Notes under the pieces: generated by a model
Databases searched by the model: none
Seen by the model: only the letters and a program-made list of their open reading frames with translations
What the model was told of the DNA's origin: nothing
Assembly (NCBI GenBank): GCA_037893245.1
Contig: JBAIAA010000110.1
Span: forward strand, 496,001-560,000
DNA from: Crossaster papposus
Taxonomy: Eukaryota > Echinodermata > Asteroidea > Velatida > Solasteridae
Direction of reading: 5' to 3'
Length of the DNA: 64,000 bases
Shown: positions 40,845-53,300 of the stretch, one piece after another
How the letters are laid out: each line of letters begins with the position of its first letter
Numbering within the stretch: position 1 is the stretch's first letter
Translations under genes and position numbers: made by a program

Positions 40845-40954
40845 AGGGCCGTTTTTAAAACCCCAGTTAGGCTCCGTCTCTTGTTCCATCACCATTGCCA
40901 AACTGCATGAACAAAGCCAAAGATGAAAACGAAGCTGGGGTTTGGAAACAGCCC
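40845..40954. repeat. Short GGGCCGTTTTCCAAACC foldback element, copy 4
   Basis: The left arm GGGCCGTTTTTAAAACCCCAG pairs with the right arm CTGGGGTTTGGAAACAGCCC. The interior TTGCCAAACTGCATGAACAA matches copies 1 and 3. About 110 bp. Confidence 0.7.
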
Positions 40955-42432
40955 AGGCTTGCTAACTGACCACAATAGATTGGTACCAAAATGGACAGTG
41001 GCCCATTTCAAAGTATGTGCACACTGTGTACTCCGGAAACCAGACAAAGATGGCTGATGCATCACATACCTCACTGTACTGTCTAGAACTTATAATGCAT
41101 TAATAAGAAATCTAGATAGAAAGTAATTTCTACCGAAATTGATTTAGAATGCCGAGGCATTTGTAGTTTTTCCTAATTAGTGACCATCTGGGAAAAAAAA
41201 CATAATGCATTGCCTTAATTTGTATAAATAAGCTTTTGATATTTGTGAAGAGTAATCAATTCGCTGCAGGTCAAAAATGTGCCATTATCACTTTTGTTTA
41301 ATTTAAAAACAAAACCAAAATATATTGCCTCCGTTACTTTTTTCTTTAGTACGAAGGTATGATATAAAGATGCATCCTAAGTAAAAAGAAATTAAGTAGA
41401 AGGCTTTCTTTTAAAAAAAGTTTTAAATTAAAGTTTGAACAAATGAATGCATTTTCATGCATTTTCATCAAGGTAAAAATGGTAATTGACAATTAGCATT
41501 TTAAATATATTACAAATGTATTAAGTTTTATATATATATATATGTGAATGCAAGTTATTATTTTGTCTGTGAAAGACATTTGTGTGGCATTTTCGTGCAT
41601 CAGATATGGAGTAAGTTTGAACTTTTTATATTTATTTTTATTTTGCAGGAGACATTCTATTGGGCTTCAAAATACGAATTACCTTGGTATTTGGAGCTGT
41701 GGTCAAATACTAAAGTCATAAATGCATTTCAAGAAAAAAATATGACTGCTATTTCAACAAAAATCTAAATTTTGGTGAATTGTTTTGGTCGCATTTTAAT
41801 TGTTATTACTATTCCATTATTTTTTGGTTTTTTTTGTAAGAATGAATATCTGTTGAAGAGTACTATTATTCCAGTTTGATTTTTTTATATTTTTGTTTTA
41901 AATTTTACTTTGTATATAGAAGAATCGCGCTTTAATCAAAAATTGTGTTGATATATTTGTAAATTTTTAAAACTTGTTTTGTATATTACCCAGAAGTACT
42001 ACAGCTGATTGTGTTAATTTTGTGTTAATTTTATTATTTGGTTTTTAATGTTGACTGACTTCAGAAATTATTAGAGTTGATTTAGTTTCGTCTGAAATCA
42101 TTTAGAATCTGCAATCTTTATACATGTACTGATATAATTGCACATTCCAGTTCTGACCGTTTTTGCACAAGAATCAATATGTTAAGGAGCCCTTGGAAAG
42201 ACCAATTTATAGCAAGTTAAAGGTCAATCTTATTTGAATATTTAGCCTATCCCATCTATCACTTATCACTGCTCTGACTGAGAACTAGGTTTAAAGTAGA
42301 CATACCTAGGGCCAATTAAGGTTGTCCATCATAAAATCAATAAATTGTTATAAACAAACACGGACTGCCAATTTAATTTGATTTGCCATTTCCATTTTTT
42401 ACTTATTAATCATGAAAGCTGTGTAATTTCTA

Positions 42433-42570
42433 AATAAACTCGTTGAGAAGTCACAGAATCATTGATCATGTACTATAGATAATAATTTTTTGCCATTTTT
42501 TACTTTGTATCTATAATAATCAGAATTGAAATAAACTTATTTAGGCTGTATTTTTATGCAAAAAAATAAA
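42433..42570 (+). terminator. Cluster of AATAAA signals (candidate AFAP1-like 3' end)
   Basis: AATAAA occurs at 42433-42438, 42530-42535 and 42565-42570. The last precedes a C-rich stretch. Placement about 2.2 kb after the stop is plausible for a long AT-rich 3' UTR, but other AATAAA copies exist nearer (about 40773). Confidence 0.3.
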
Positions 42571-42728
42571 GTATTTCCCCCCCCCCCTCCCCCTAATTAG
42601 TAACGCACTCTGTATTATACTTGACTTAAAATAATTATTAGTATCTATAGCTATAAGGATTGTTTATAGAATCGAGTATCAAGGTTTTTGTTGCAGCCAC
42701 ATTTAATGCATTTTTTTAAATTTCATTT

Positions 42729-43012
42729 GAAGAAAGTTTGAGCATTTGTAAATAATGGCAAATCATGCATTCTGTACAAAGACTTGCAAAGTTTCAGCCA
42801 ATCGCGATTCAGTTTATTATAACACTCAAAACATGAAGAAAGTTAGAGTATTTGGAAATAATGGCCAATCACGCATTCTGTACAATGACATGCAAAGTTT
42901 TAGCCAATCACGACTCAGTTTATGTAACACTAAACAGTGAAGAAAGTTGGAGCCTTTGTAAATAATGGCAATCATGCAAAGTTTCAGCCAATCACGATTT
43001 AGTTTATGTAAT
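42729..43012. repeat. Three tandem units of about 100 bp, each with CCAAT
   Basis: Units start GAAGAAAGTTTGAGC/GAAGAAAGTTAGAG/GAAGAAAGTTGGAGC, then AAATAATGGC, GCAAAGTTT and AGCCAATCACGA. The third is shortened. Each contains one CCAAT box in the same orientation. Confidence 0.8.
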
Positions 43013-45035
43013 GAACTTTGTAAAAAAGAAAGTAATTTCATTTTGTTTAATGTATTTAAGTTCCCTCATTTTAAAGCAATTGTGAATATTTGCCAGTGAT
43101 GTGTTTTGTACTCAATTTCGCGCCAATCAGAAGTTAGTATTGACTTTCCCAAAATGCATTGCATGCTTCCATGGCCATGTGTGGCGCGCAAATATCACGC
43201 AGACGTGCTGTACAGCTTTTATTTTGGTACATATTTGGTGTCTTTCATTTCAATGTTTTGTGGTAAGTACTCTCTTTAAATGATACTTTTTGTGTAATTA
43301 AAACATTTTTATATTGAATATCAGTACGTCGGTGTATTATTAAAAAAAGTACTTGGTCAAAAATAATGTGAAAAGGTGTTTGCTGGCGTTTTTTACCCAA
43401 CTTTGTGTTTGTCATTGTGTAAAACTGAAAATTGAAAGAAACAACATGTTTTAAAACGGAATGCGTTTATTTTACCGTGAACCGGTCCTGCATTTGTATT
43501 CTTTTTAAAGCTTGGAGATTGTATAGCACCCTCATGCACATGTATACAAGTACATGTACCAGTAGGACTTTACAATATATTGTAAAGTCCTTCTGCAATA
43601 TTGTCTAAAAAAATACAATTCACTCGGCCGTTTTCGGTAAATTGCAACACGTACTGATTTGTACCGTCCCGTCTTGGCGGTGCCTTACATCTTTGGAAGT
43701 ACATGTACACCACTCAATTTCGATTCCGACCCAGCCCAACTGAATTATTTTAATCGAATGTTGCATCAATTACAGATTATAGGCCTACATAATTTATTTT
43801 CTCTGAATTACTTGGGATAAGTATTTTTTGTTTAAGGAAAATTCAAGTCTGAAATTGCAGTTTCGAATTTCGAATACCTGGTAACAAAAATAGAATGTTC
43901 ATGGCTCATGCACTGTTCGGAACAGTTTAATTAAATTTTTTAACCCTATGGGGACGTTGGCCAGGATAGGTCGATGTGCGCTATTGGTTGATCGCGCATT
44001 AGCGCTGCAACCATTCAAATGCCTTTTGTTTGCAATCACGGTTGTGGAGGTTTTTTTTAAAAAGGTATCCTTGACCCTCCGTAATCTGCGCACCTAACGC
44101 TCATGTACGCGCGCGTGTTGCAAACGTAAATTAAATGTGAATGCGTAGAAATAGGACCGCGTGGATTTAGAGGGTCTGACGATACATGTAAGTAAAGTCT
44201 GAGATATCCTTCAAGATCAACCGATGGCACCCAACAGAACATGGCCACAATAGCCTAGGCACAAAAAGGGACTGTACAGATCTCCACTTGGCAATTATAT
44301 TATACAAAGTCTATAATTTATAAGGTTATACAATGCCATGTCTCCACAGGGATGCAAATTTAAATGTAATTTAGAAATATGGAAACGGCAAACATTTGTG
44401 TGTATGGGTCAAGAATGTTGTGTCTAGTGTAAACAAGTTGTACTCCATACACCACCTTAAAAATTGCTCCAAAACATCTTATTGAATTACCAAGTTTTAA
44501 TATCCGTTTATTATCTGATGGTCAAAGTATTCATAAAATAGACACATTTTGGGCACTTAAGATAATTTTATCAAAGATTGCAATGTCAGTTTGCTCTTAA
44601 AATAGTAACAACCTAGCAACAGAGTTTTCATAATAAACAGCATTTAAACAGCATTAAAAAAAGCTATTTTTTTTGCATAAGGATACTATTTACAATTAAA
44701 ATACACATTTGTGCCATTTGCGTTTGTTACAATTTTGCTTAAAATGCTATTCAAAATACATGTACATGTACATAGTGAAAAATAATAATAAAAGCACCAT
44801 TTTCATCACAATAAAAATTGCCAAATTCTTCATTTATAACTAATTGCATGATTGTTCTCTCACTAAACAAAGATAAGTTTTTTAACTAGTTTACAAAGAT
44901 CTGCTGAATATTAATAAAACAAATCTACCGTAAACGAAAGCTTAAACAAAGTTCTCCTCCATGCGCATTGTGTTCATCATTTCCAAAAACATTTATAAAA
45001 ATTCTTCTAAATTGTTTGTTGGAAGCGCATCTCTT

Positions 45036-45376
45036 GTACAAGTACTTGCAGATATTTAAAAAAATTACTACCGAATTAATACGAAATGTCTTACTTATTT
45101 GAAAGTTAATAATATTCTTGGCATCCGGCCAAATTATTGTGCAATTTATTGTATCCTGTAATTGTTTAAATACAAAACCGCGAAAATAAAAACAAGAACT
45201 GCCAACGCTGGTCGGAAATGAACAATGTTTTGCCGAACTTTTCTCGGAATCAATGATCGTAAAACTTCGGACAGGTCAGTCAAACGATATATTATTTACT
45301 ATGAAATACCCCTCCGCTAAAATCCACCCATTCCTGATAATTCAAGCAAATTACCAATGGTGTATCCTATCTTTAA
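45036..45376. repeat. TTAAAGGTAGG-type element, diverged
   Basis: CAGATATTTAAAAAAATTAC TACCGAATTAATACGAA and a right end TGGTGTATCCTATCTTTAA. The left terminus is lost. It lies 220 bp downstream of the triple-PH gene's stop. Confidence 0.65.
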
Positions 45377-45595
45377 TAGCATTGTGTGAATTTTTTTTTT
45401 AATACAACTACTGTACATTCATAGTACTGATTGTACTTTCATCCATAAAAGCATTCCCTTGAATTGAAAAAAGGGGGAAATTATAATTTTGAGCAAAATT
45501 GAAAAAAAAATCAGTTATGAGATGTTTTTTGGGGGTGTTTTTTTCAATTCTGGAAGTGTTCACTCTGATAAAATCCCTAACATCTTGGGGAAATG

Positions 45596-45655
45596 TCAGG
45601 AGCGGAAGACCCAACCAGCTTCAAGAAGTGCCTTGCGAGCCATCATTTCAAACTC
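45596..45655 (-). CDS. Triple-PH gene exon 8 (stop)
   Basis: Acceptor TTCTTTTTTGCAACAG. It codes for the 19-residue C-terminus EFEMMARKALLEAGWVFRS and TGA. It joins exon 7 (…RDIE) in phase 0. The compact aromatic/leucine end may be a conserved peptide motif. Confidence 0.85.
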   Translation of the reverse strand, partial: EFEMMARKALLEAGWVFRS

Positions 45656-48600
45656 CTGTTGCAAAAAAGAAAATCAAACTTAAATGTCAAAACAATCTTA
45701 AAAATTACTCCGACAGCCATTAAAGTTTGCTGTAGAAACGAGGTTTTGCATCAATTAACATAGAGCTGGTCTCGAGTTAATTTTAATAAACACCATTGGT
45801 CATTCTCCGTTATTTGTGACTTGAATGGGGATTAAAGTTGTGGTGAACTTGACCACAAGTTATTTTGTTTTTATTTGCCCTAAGAAAGGCTACAAAAACC
45901 ACTCTAGGCAAAGGGCTAGGAAGAAGAAAAATAGGACTAAATAAGAAAATCAGAAAAGTTGGAGGGAAACACAAGAGGCAAGGAGTTCAAACAAATACAC
46001 TGTGTAGGAAGAAGCCAATATAGTAGCTCTTTGTTTTATATCTTGGCACAACTAGGGTGTAAGAGGAAGCAGAAAGCCTGTTCAAACATCCTGACAGGAA
46101 AACCAAATTTATCAAAGGATATAATTAATTCTACTTACCTCAATGTCTCGTAGAACTTCAGGGTCTATTACGTCTCTCACAGCACGGTCTTTGGACATCG
46201 AGTTTTGCCCAAGTCTTTGGCCAGCCCGGCCCAGGTTTCCATTTATATCTGGTGAGCTACTTGGCGAGGGAATCTGGTTTCTGTTCGCACTGGCTCTGAT
46301 CTTGGACACGGCTCTGTCATTGAAGTTCGGAGAGTTGCTTGAACTCAACTTCCTTTGTTTATCCTTCTTGGAGGGTGATGAGGGGAAGAGGTTGTCCATG
46401 GATGGCATCTTGATAGGAACACTTATCTTCCGACGTGGTCTATGCGGGCTAGGCGTGTTAGCACCCTTCGCTTTCTGGCTCCTAGCTATCTTTGGAGACG
46501 GGCTTGAGCTCGTGGTCGCTAAACTCATCAAATCTGTAGTCGAGGAGGACTGTTTTAGAGGGGAATTTTGTTGTCTTAAACTCAGTCCATTGTCAAACGA
46601 CGCAGAGGAGCTCATCCCTTTGCTTATCTTACGATTCCCCGTCTCAAGCTGAGCTGGGTCTGGTGCCATTTTTGAACCGAGGCTAATTCTTCGAAGGCGG
46701 GCTAAAGGACTGGACTTTTTCTCAGATGCGGCATCTCTTCTTTGGCAAGAGTCAACGGAATCTTTGCTCCCTTTAGATGGCTTTTCTCCCTTCCTATAAG
46801 GTAAACTGGGCAGCAGCCTCCTGTTATGAGAATTGGGCGAACTTGGAGGTGATTTTTCAAATGTCCGTCTTGGCAAGACCTTGACTGTCTCAGATGGAAT
46901 TCCTGATATTTTGGAGCTGCCGTCAGTCTCATCTTCATCCGCCTTGGGAGAATCTCTTAAGCTCTTGTCCACATCATCCTCTGTCGGGTTTTCACCATCT
47001 TGAAGACTTTCCTCATCCAGGCCTGCAAGAGCGCTGTGAAAATCTGTTCCCTGAAGCGTGTCCTGAGCCAGCCGACGATAGCGCGACAGCCTCTCTTGTT
47101 GCTCCAAGAGCTGAATTTCTAAATTCTCTTTCTCCTTGAGCGCCTGGAGGCGGTTGATCTTCAGCTCGCTCTTGGCTTCGATATCAGCAGTGATGCCGAA
47201 CAGCCGGTCATTTAAGGTCCGGATCTGCTCTTCCATGGCTGTTTCCTCTACGCTGCCAATCCTCTCCACTCTCTTTTTGGCCTTTTTCCCGATGGTTCGC
47301 TGGAGAACGTCTTTCTTCACCTGGGCCGACATCCGACGCCGATTCTGGATGGTCAGGTATCGCACTAAATCCTCCTCCTCGTCGTCATTAGCCTTCTGGT
47401 ACTTGGCCAGTACCTCTGCCTTTTTCTTGGCAAGTTTTGGGTCTTCTTTTTCAAAAGATGCCTGCAAGAATAATAATAGTTTTTTTAATTCAACAGAAAG
47501 TTTAACCAAATGTATTCATATCCTTAAAATCAGCTAATGGCAACAGAATAATGTTACAACTTGTTCTCGTGTTTATTCAACTTCTGGACTGCGAGTCCAA
47601 CAACACATTCAATTGCAACTTATTATTTTACTCCTTTCTTCACCTTTCACCACCATGACCCGGGTTCAAATCCCGCCTGGGCCAATATGTGGATTTGGTT
47701 TTCAGTCCCAGCGGGGATATCATAGGTTTTCCCCCAGAATTTTCTTCTGGGGTTTTCCTCCCACCTCTAAAACTGTAACTTCTTCACATTGTCTTCCCTC
47801 ACTTATCCATGCTGTTGGATGTTAAAAGAAATAGATAGAGAGAAAAAAATGCACCCAAAGCTGATGACAAGCAAGTGCGCTTCTCACCTCTAGCGTGTCT
47901 AGCTGGTTCTGTTGGAGGACTTCCAGCAATAGTTTCTGCCTGTGAAGCTCGGCCTGGTTAGTGTGCCACTTGTCACTCGATTCTGTACAGAGAAGCGAAA
48001 ACGACAGTGAGAAATTCATATCCATACAAACCGCTGAGCCAGCACTCGAACCCTATACCTCTGGATTGCACTACCAATGTTCCAACGAATGAATGCCCAC
48101 ACTTGATTGTCTCTCTGAGGAATTTGTAGTGGTTGCTATTGTGCTTTTGAGTGTATACAAGCCAGTATTCCGGTTTAATTGGCATAAAATGATTGGTTAC
48201 TCACCAGCTAATAATGCCAGTACGTACGTATTTATACTTCCGGTTGGACAGAGGCAAATGGGGGTGAAGTGGATGGCCCAAGGACACAACATACGGCCAG
48301 CAGCTGGATTTAAACACTTAACCTTCTCAAACATCAAGTATAGGCATTGTTCAAAAGTAAGGCCTGAATACAAACATTGTCCACAAGGAGTGACTAATTT
48401 TTGAATTAATGTACATGTATACATGTCAATTGTTTTCAAGGGATGAAAGTAACGCATCTCATTTTGGGTGCGTGACAGAAACAGCACTTGAGAGTCTTAT
48501 TTTAATAAGAAACTTGTCACATCTTTGTCATTGAGGGAGTGGTTACGCAAGAAGACAATATATACGTGAACCAGTAGTTGATTTATCTTTTCTCCTAATA

Positions 48601-50326
48601 GTCAAAAAGCCTTGTGAGAAGACAATCTCAAAGTTTATTTGAGTGAGATAAATCCATGCCTTTTCATTTACTACAGTAAAATGCTGCAATAAAGAACTGG
48701 AAAATCATGGGATCCACAGATTTTGTACGGTATATCAATCGTTCGTTATTATAGTATTATAGTTTTGTAGTGGTTTTCACGTGCCCATCTTTCAAAATGG
48801 TGCCCATTTTTTTTATATAGCGCCCTCTTGTGGCCTATTTCAAGTGCAACTTTTTAACATTTAATTCAACTGAATTTTAAAGCAACGGTTGGCCTTTTTC
48901 CTTCTATTCATCCAAAAAATAATAGCCGCCCGTCACTTTTAAACATAAAGCACCAGCCGTATGACGTTTGGGAATTAAACACGGCCTAAATAGCGTTTGA
49001 TATACCCAGTGGATTTTTAAAAATCTGTTTACATAATTTCTACTCCAATGTTTGTAATGTTTGGACACAAAGATTGTGTTCGGTATAATCGGTATAGCCG
49101 AATGTTCGTTGTAGTGGTGTTCCAATGTAGTACAGACCCCAAACTTGTTAAGATTTGCTGACTGGTTGAATCCAATACAGCACAGGGCTTGCATTTTTTG
49201 TTTTATTGAGGGAATGTCTTAATTATTTTACCTGGTGGTAGGAGCCGTCTTGAAGACGAGCCACTTTCGAGATTCAGGCTGTCGAAGGTCGCACTCTGTT
49301 TCTTAACGTGGCCTTTCAACCTCTCCATCCAGGCTCGGGTCTCGGCCTCCGTTTCAGCCATCAAGACAGCACAGTTAGATCCCTGAACAAATAATAATTA
49401 CTTTATTGTATTACACTGTATTACACTGTACTCAATTGTATTATACTGTATTACATTAGAATACATTAAATGCGAATCATACATCCACAGTGGTTTGAGG
49501 CAGCGTTGATAGTAGTTTTAGATGACTGTAGTTTTGTTTTTGTTTATTGAGTTCCAGAGATGGTCTGTGGTGATAAAACATACAACAATTTTCCTTGGGA
49601 ATCCAATATAGCTCAGGTTGGAAGAAATAACCAGGGAAACTAAAAGGGAGACATTTAATTGCTGATTATAAAGTCTCATAAAAAGCAAGACAAATTGTTG
49701 AGATTAACAGCTTGCATGGAGCTACAGCTAACAAATTAACACTTCAACTAACCTTCAAAAACTACAAATGAGCTTCCACAAAAATGCAAGAATCAGACAG
49801 ACCATAGGTGATAAGATTGTGCCTATGATAATACAAGCATGGAAATTGGCACATGGTCAGAGTATGTATTGTGAAAGATTTTGGATATAGGGCCATCGCA
49901 GATTTGTCCTTTGAACAAAATATTAGGTAGAATAAGGCCACATAAAAAAAATTACTTGTTTAGCATCCGGCCACTTAAAATGTTTAGGGTCGGGAGGGAG
50001 GTTTTTTTTTTTTTGTTTTTTTTATACAAGGTGTCCACACCAGAGGAAGACGTGCAGCAATGTTGCCCACTTTACATCTCAGATGGCATACTGGGGATGT
50101 ATTAAGGTTTAATTCCAAACTTTGCTTAAAAGAACAGTTTTATTCAATGTTAAACAGTACAATATCCAATAAAACTGTCAAAAGATTAAAAGGAAAAGAT
50201 GGTTTTTTTTTCACATTTTAAGCTACTTTGTTCGTAAGCAAGCAGCTGCGGCGAACTGCACTCAAAGGCAATGTAATGCAATAGTTTTACATATATGAGG
50301 CAGTCTCGTTATTGACTGTGTGTTCT

Positions 50327-50357
<31 letters not shown>

Positions 50358-53300
50358 AATAAACCATCCCATAAAAAAAAACGTCCAATCTTGTTCTTCC
50401 TTCTAACAATCTCTTCTTTTCATTGGGTGTAAATTATATGCCACAAAGTGACATTTCCCAGCCTATTGAAATTCCAAAGTCTACTGGCTGATACAATGTA
50501 TACATTTTGTAGGTCAGCTGTCAATCATTGTCTGGATTTCTTACCCCTACTTGGAATATATTCGGAAAATACTCCCGAATATTTCTCCTGTGGTTTTACT
50601 TTATTTCTCTGGCACTATAAAGCGTTTATTATGTAAAATTACATCACGGAACCATTATAAATTAAAAAATGTAACGAGCTTTTACAATTTCCACGAAATA
50701 GATCGTTTTTGTTGAAGACAAGAAAAACGGAAAATAAATCGTATTAAATTTTGCCCCTAAATTTGTTGGAAAATTGTTTATGAGCTTAAAATATAAGGTG
50801 TTAAGGTTCCGTTTATTTATTTTTTTCTCTTTCTTTTTAAAAAACAATAAAAACAGAAATAAATGTTATTAAATAAACCTGGAATTGATTTCGCTAGCCT
50901 TGTAGTTGTCAGGTGTACCTGTATGTCGATTTTCTTATATATCAGAAAAACCAAGAATAAATCGTATTATTATTTACCCCTGAAATCGGTTTTGGAAAAT
51001 TTTAGAAGTTCATTCAAATAAGTCTTTAAGTATCCTTTCTCCTTTTTTTTCTTTAAAACCAAAGACAATAACATAATTAACCTTAGAAATATAAACTTTT
51101 TTCTGTTCATCTTAATACATTTTGTAAATAGGTACGGCAAACTTTTTAAAAATTACTTACAGCCAACTATGACCATCCGTTGGGTCTAGAGGTAAATAAA
51201 TTCACTCCAGGAATACACAGACCAGGGCCTATTAAATAAATTCTGTATCTGCCTGGCAAGGGTTGGCATAAGTAAATACAATGTATCTTTGTTGGAGATA
51301 AGCCGGCCTGAACAACATTCTTTGAGTAGCACTTTGTGTTGAGTGAATGTCTGTGCTGAAAAAGGAAAGTCAACACCCAATGACAATGAAGATTTTTTAA
51401 CTGCCTCAGGATTGGATAACAATCTTGTCACTCAGGAAGTGGTGAGCTGCGGTTCTGAGGCTTTGATGTTGGTCTTTTCAAGAAACTCAGTTGGGTCATT
51501 GTAATCTTTTAGGAACTGGTATTGCGATTTTCGATAAGCTTCTACAGACGTGTGCGCTTTTAGCTTATATCTTTGCATTTTTTCACTAGACCGCCGGACT
51601 ACTTAGGAAAGGGTTTTGACTAGACCGCCGATGTTTTGACTAGAATTTGGCTAACGGACCAGCGTTAAGGTCGAACCCAAATGTTTAAGTTTCTGCCGAT
51701 AGGTGCGCTGGCACCGGAAATTTCGTCTGCTAGCGTTTGCAACAGTAGAAAATGCACTGTGGCGGTCTTTTAGCGCATTTAAAAAAAAATAAAAAATAAA
51801 AAAAAAAAGTGGTCGGGTGGGTTTTTCAGGGTCGGGCGGGGACGCTAAACAAGTAATTTTTTTTTTATGTGGCCTAACAACCAATTTTCAAAAGTTTCAA
51901 ATTGGCTGCCATTGCTTGTTATTCTAACTACATTTTTGTCAAAGGGCACGGATCTGCGATGGCACTATATCCCCCCCAAAATTACAAGACATACTCTGAC
52001 CGTGTGCCAAATTTCATGTTTGTATCATCAAAGGCAAAATTCCCCCAAACATTTTCCCTATTTGCCCCACTAATAATGCTTACGTCTTTGTTTAGAATGC
52101 TGAACTTAAATTTCTGGCCAGCGAGGGGAGTTTCGTCGTCCACTGTTTGTTCTCGTTGGATGGTGTAGTTTGGCAGCTCAATGATGTCGGAAGTTGACAA
52201 ATCGGTGGGCTTTTTGTAAAAATACAGCCAATCGTCTTTCAGCACAGCCCAAGACCTGGCACAAAAACAAAGGTCAAAGGTTAGTTAAAATCTACTTTAT
52301 AAACAGTTACGTGAAGGTTTTTAACACAATATTAGTAAGATTTGACCAGAGGATATACATCCGTGGCAAAATTTAAAATGTTTACAAAATATATCGCCGA
52401 ATAAAGGTACTTGTACATCTTTGAAAGTATATGTACAATTTAAATATGATGACAGTTCAACGGCATGTCAGACACATGTACACAACCTAGCGGTATTTTG
52501 ATTTTGATCATTGTTTTGGGCAGGTTAGAGTTTGTTAAAAGTAACAACTATAAAGCTGTTAAACATTGTAAGAAATAAACTATATTTTAATAACAAACAG
52601 ATAATAAGATTTGAAATGATATGTACAGTACATGTTTTATTTGTGGTATTTGAATATGTTTGAAGGTGTTTTTTTAATTGAGGTTTATAATTCTGTTGAA
52701 CTGCCCATGATGAGCAACATTATAGAATTCAGTTATTCTATATAAAATTGTCCATGGATACATTTTTATGGCATCAACAAGCAGCATCATCAAATTACTA
52801 ATTCGTGCAAGTATAAACAAAGTACATACCTTCAATTGAATACATTACCAAAAATACATGTCCATGTACATAATTATGGATGTATACAAAATTGTAAATT
52901 AACATTTTGTTTTTAATGACTTTTGAAATATCACTTGTCCTACGTATGGCCAAACATTTGTTTAAAGGTTTACATGTACCTTCGCAATTTAAGCCCTCCT
53001 CTGAAACACAATAAATAGGTAGAACAAAATATATTTTAAGATTGAAAGCCGTGCTTTGTTCACACTGAAAAAAAGGTTAGGTTTATAAAAATATAATTGA
53101 ATGAAGCCCTCATCTAAAATGTGATCTTATTTGAAGATTTAAGTTCCAACAAACAAACAATTTCTTATTCTAAGAATGAATGCCAAGCTGTTTTTCCACT
53201 TTGAAGCTGGCCCACGAGTATAATTTCATTTCACTTTAAAGGTAGGATACACCCTAATTTGCAGATATCGAAACAAATTATTATCAAATTATTGGGAAAT

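Larger units (their letters stand above)
40315..45595. other. Convergent 3' interval between the two genes
   Basis: It probably contains both 3' UTRs. Seen: a 100-bp foldback (40845-40954), three AATAAA signals at 42433-42570, a short poly-C tract (about 42579-42593), a three-unit tandem repeat (42729-43012), and a worn TTAAAGGTAGG element (45036-45376). From 43100 to 45000 I see no supported feature. Confidence 0.5.
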
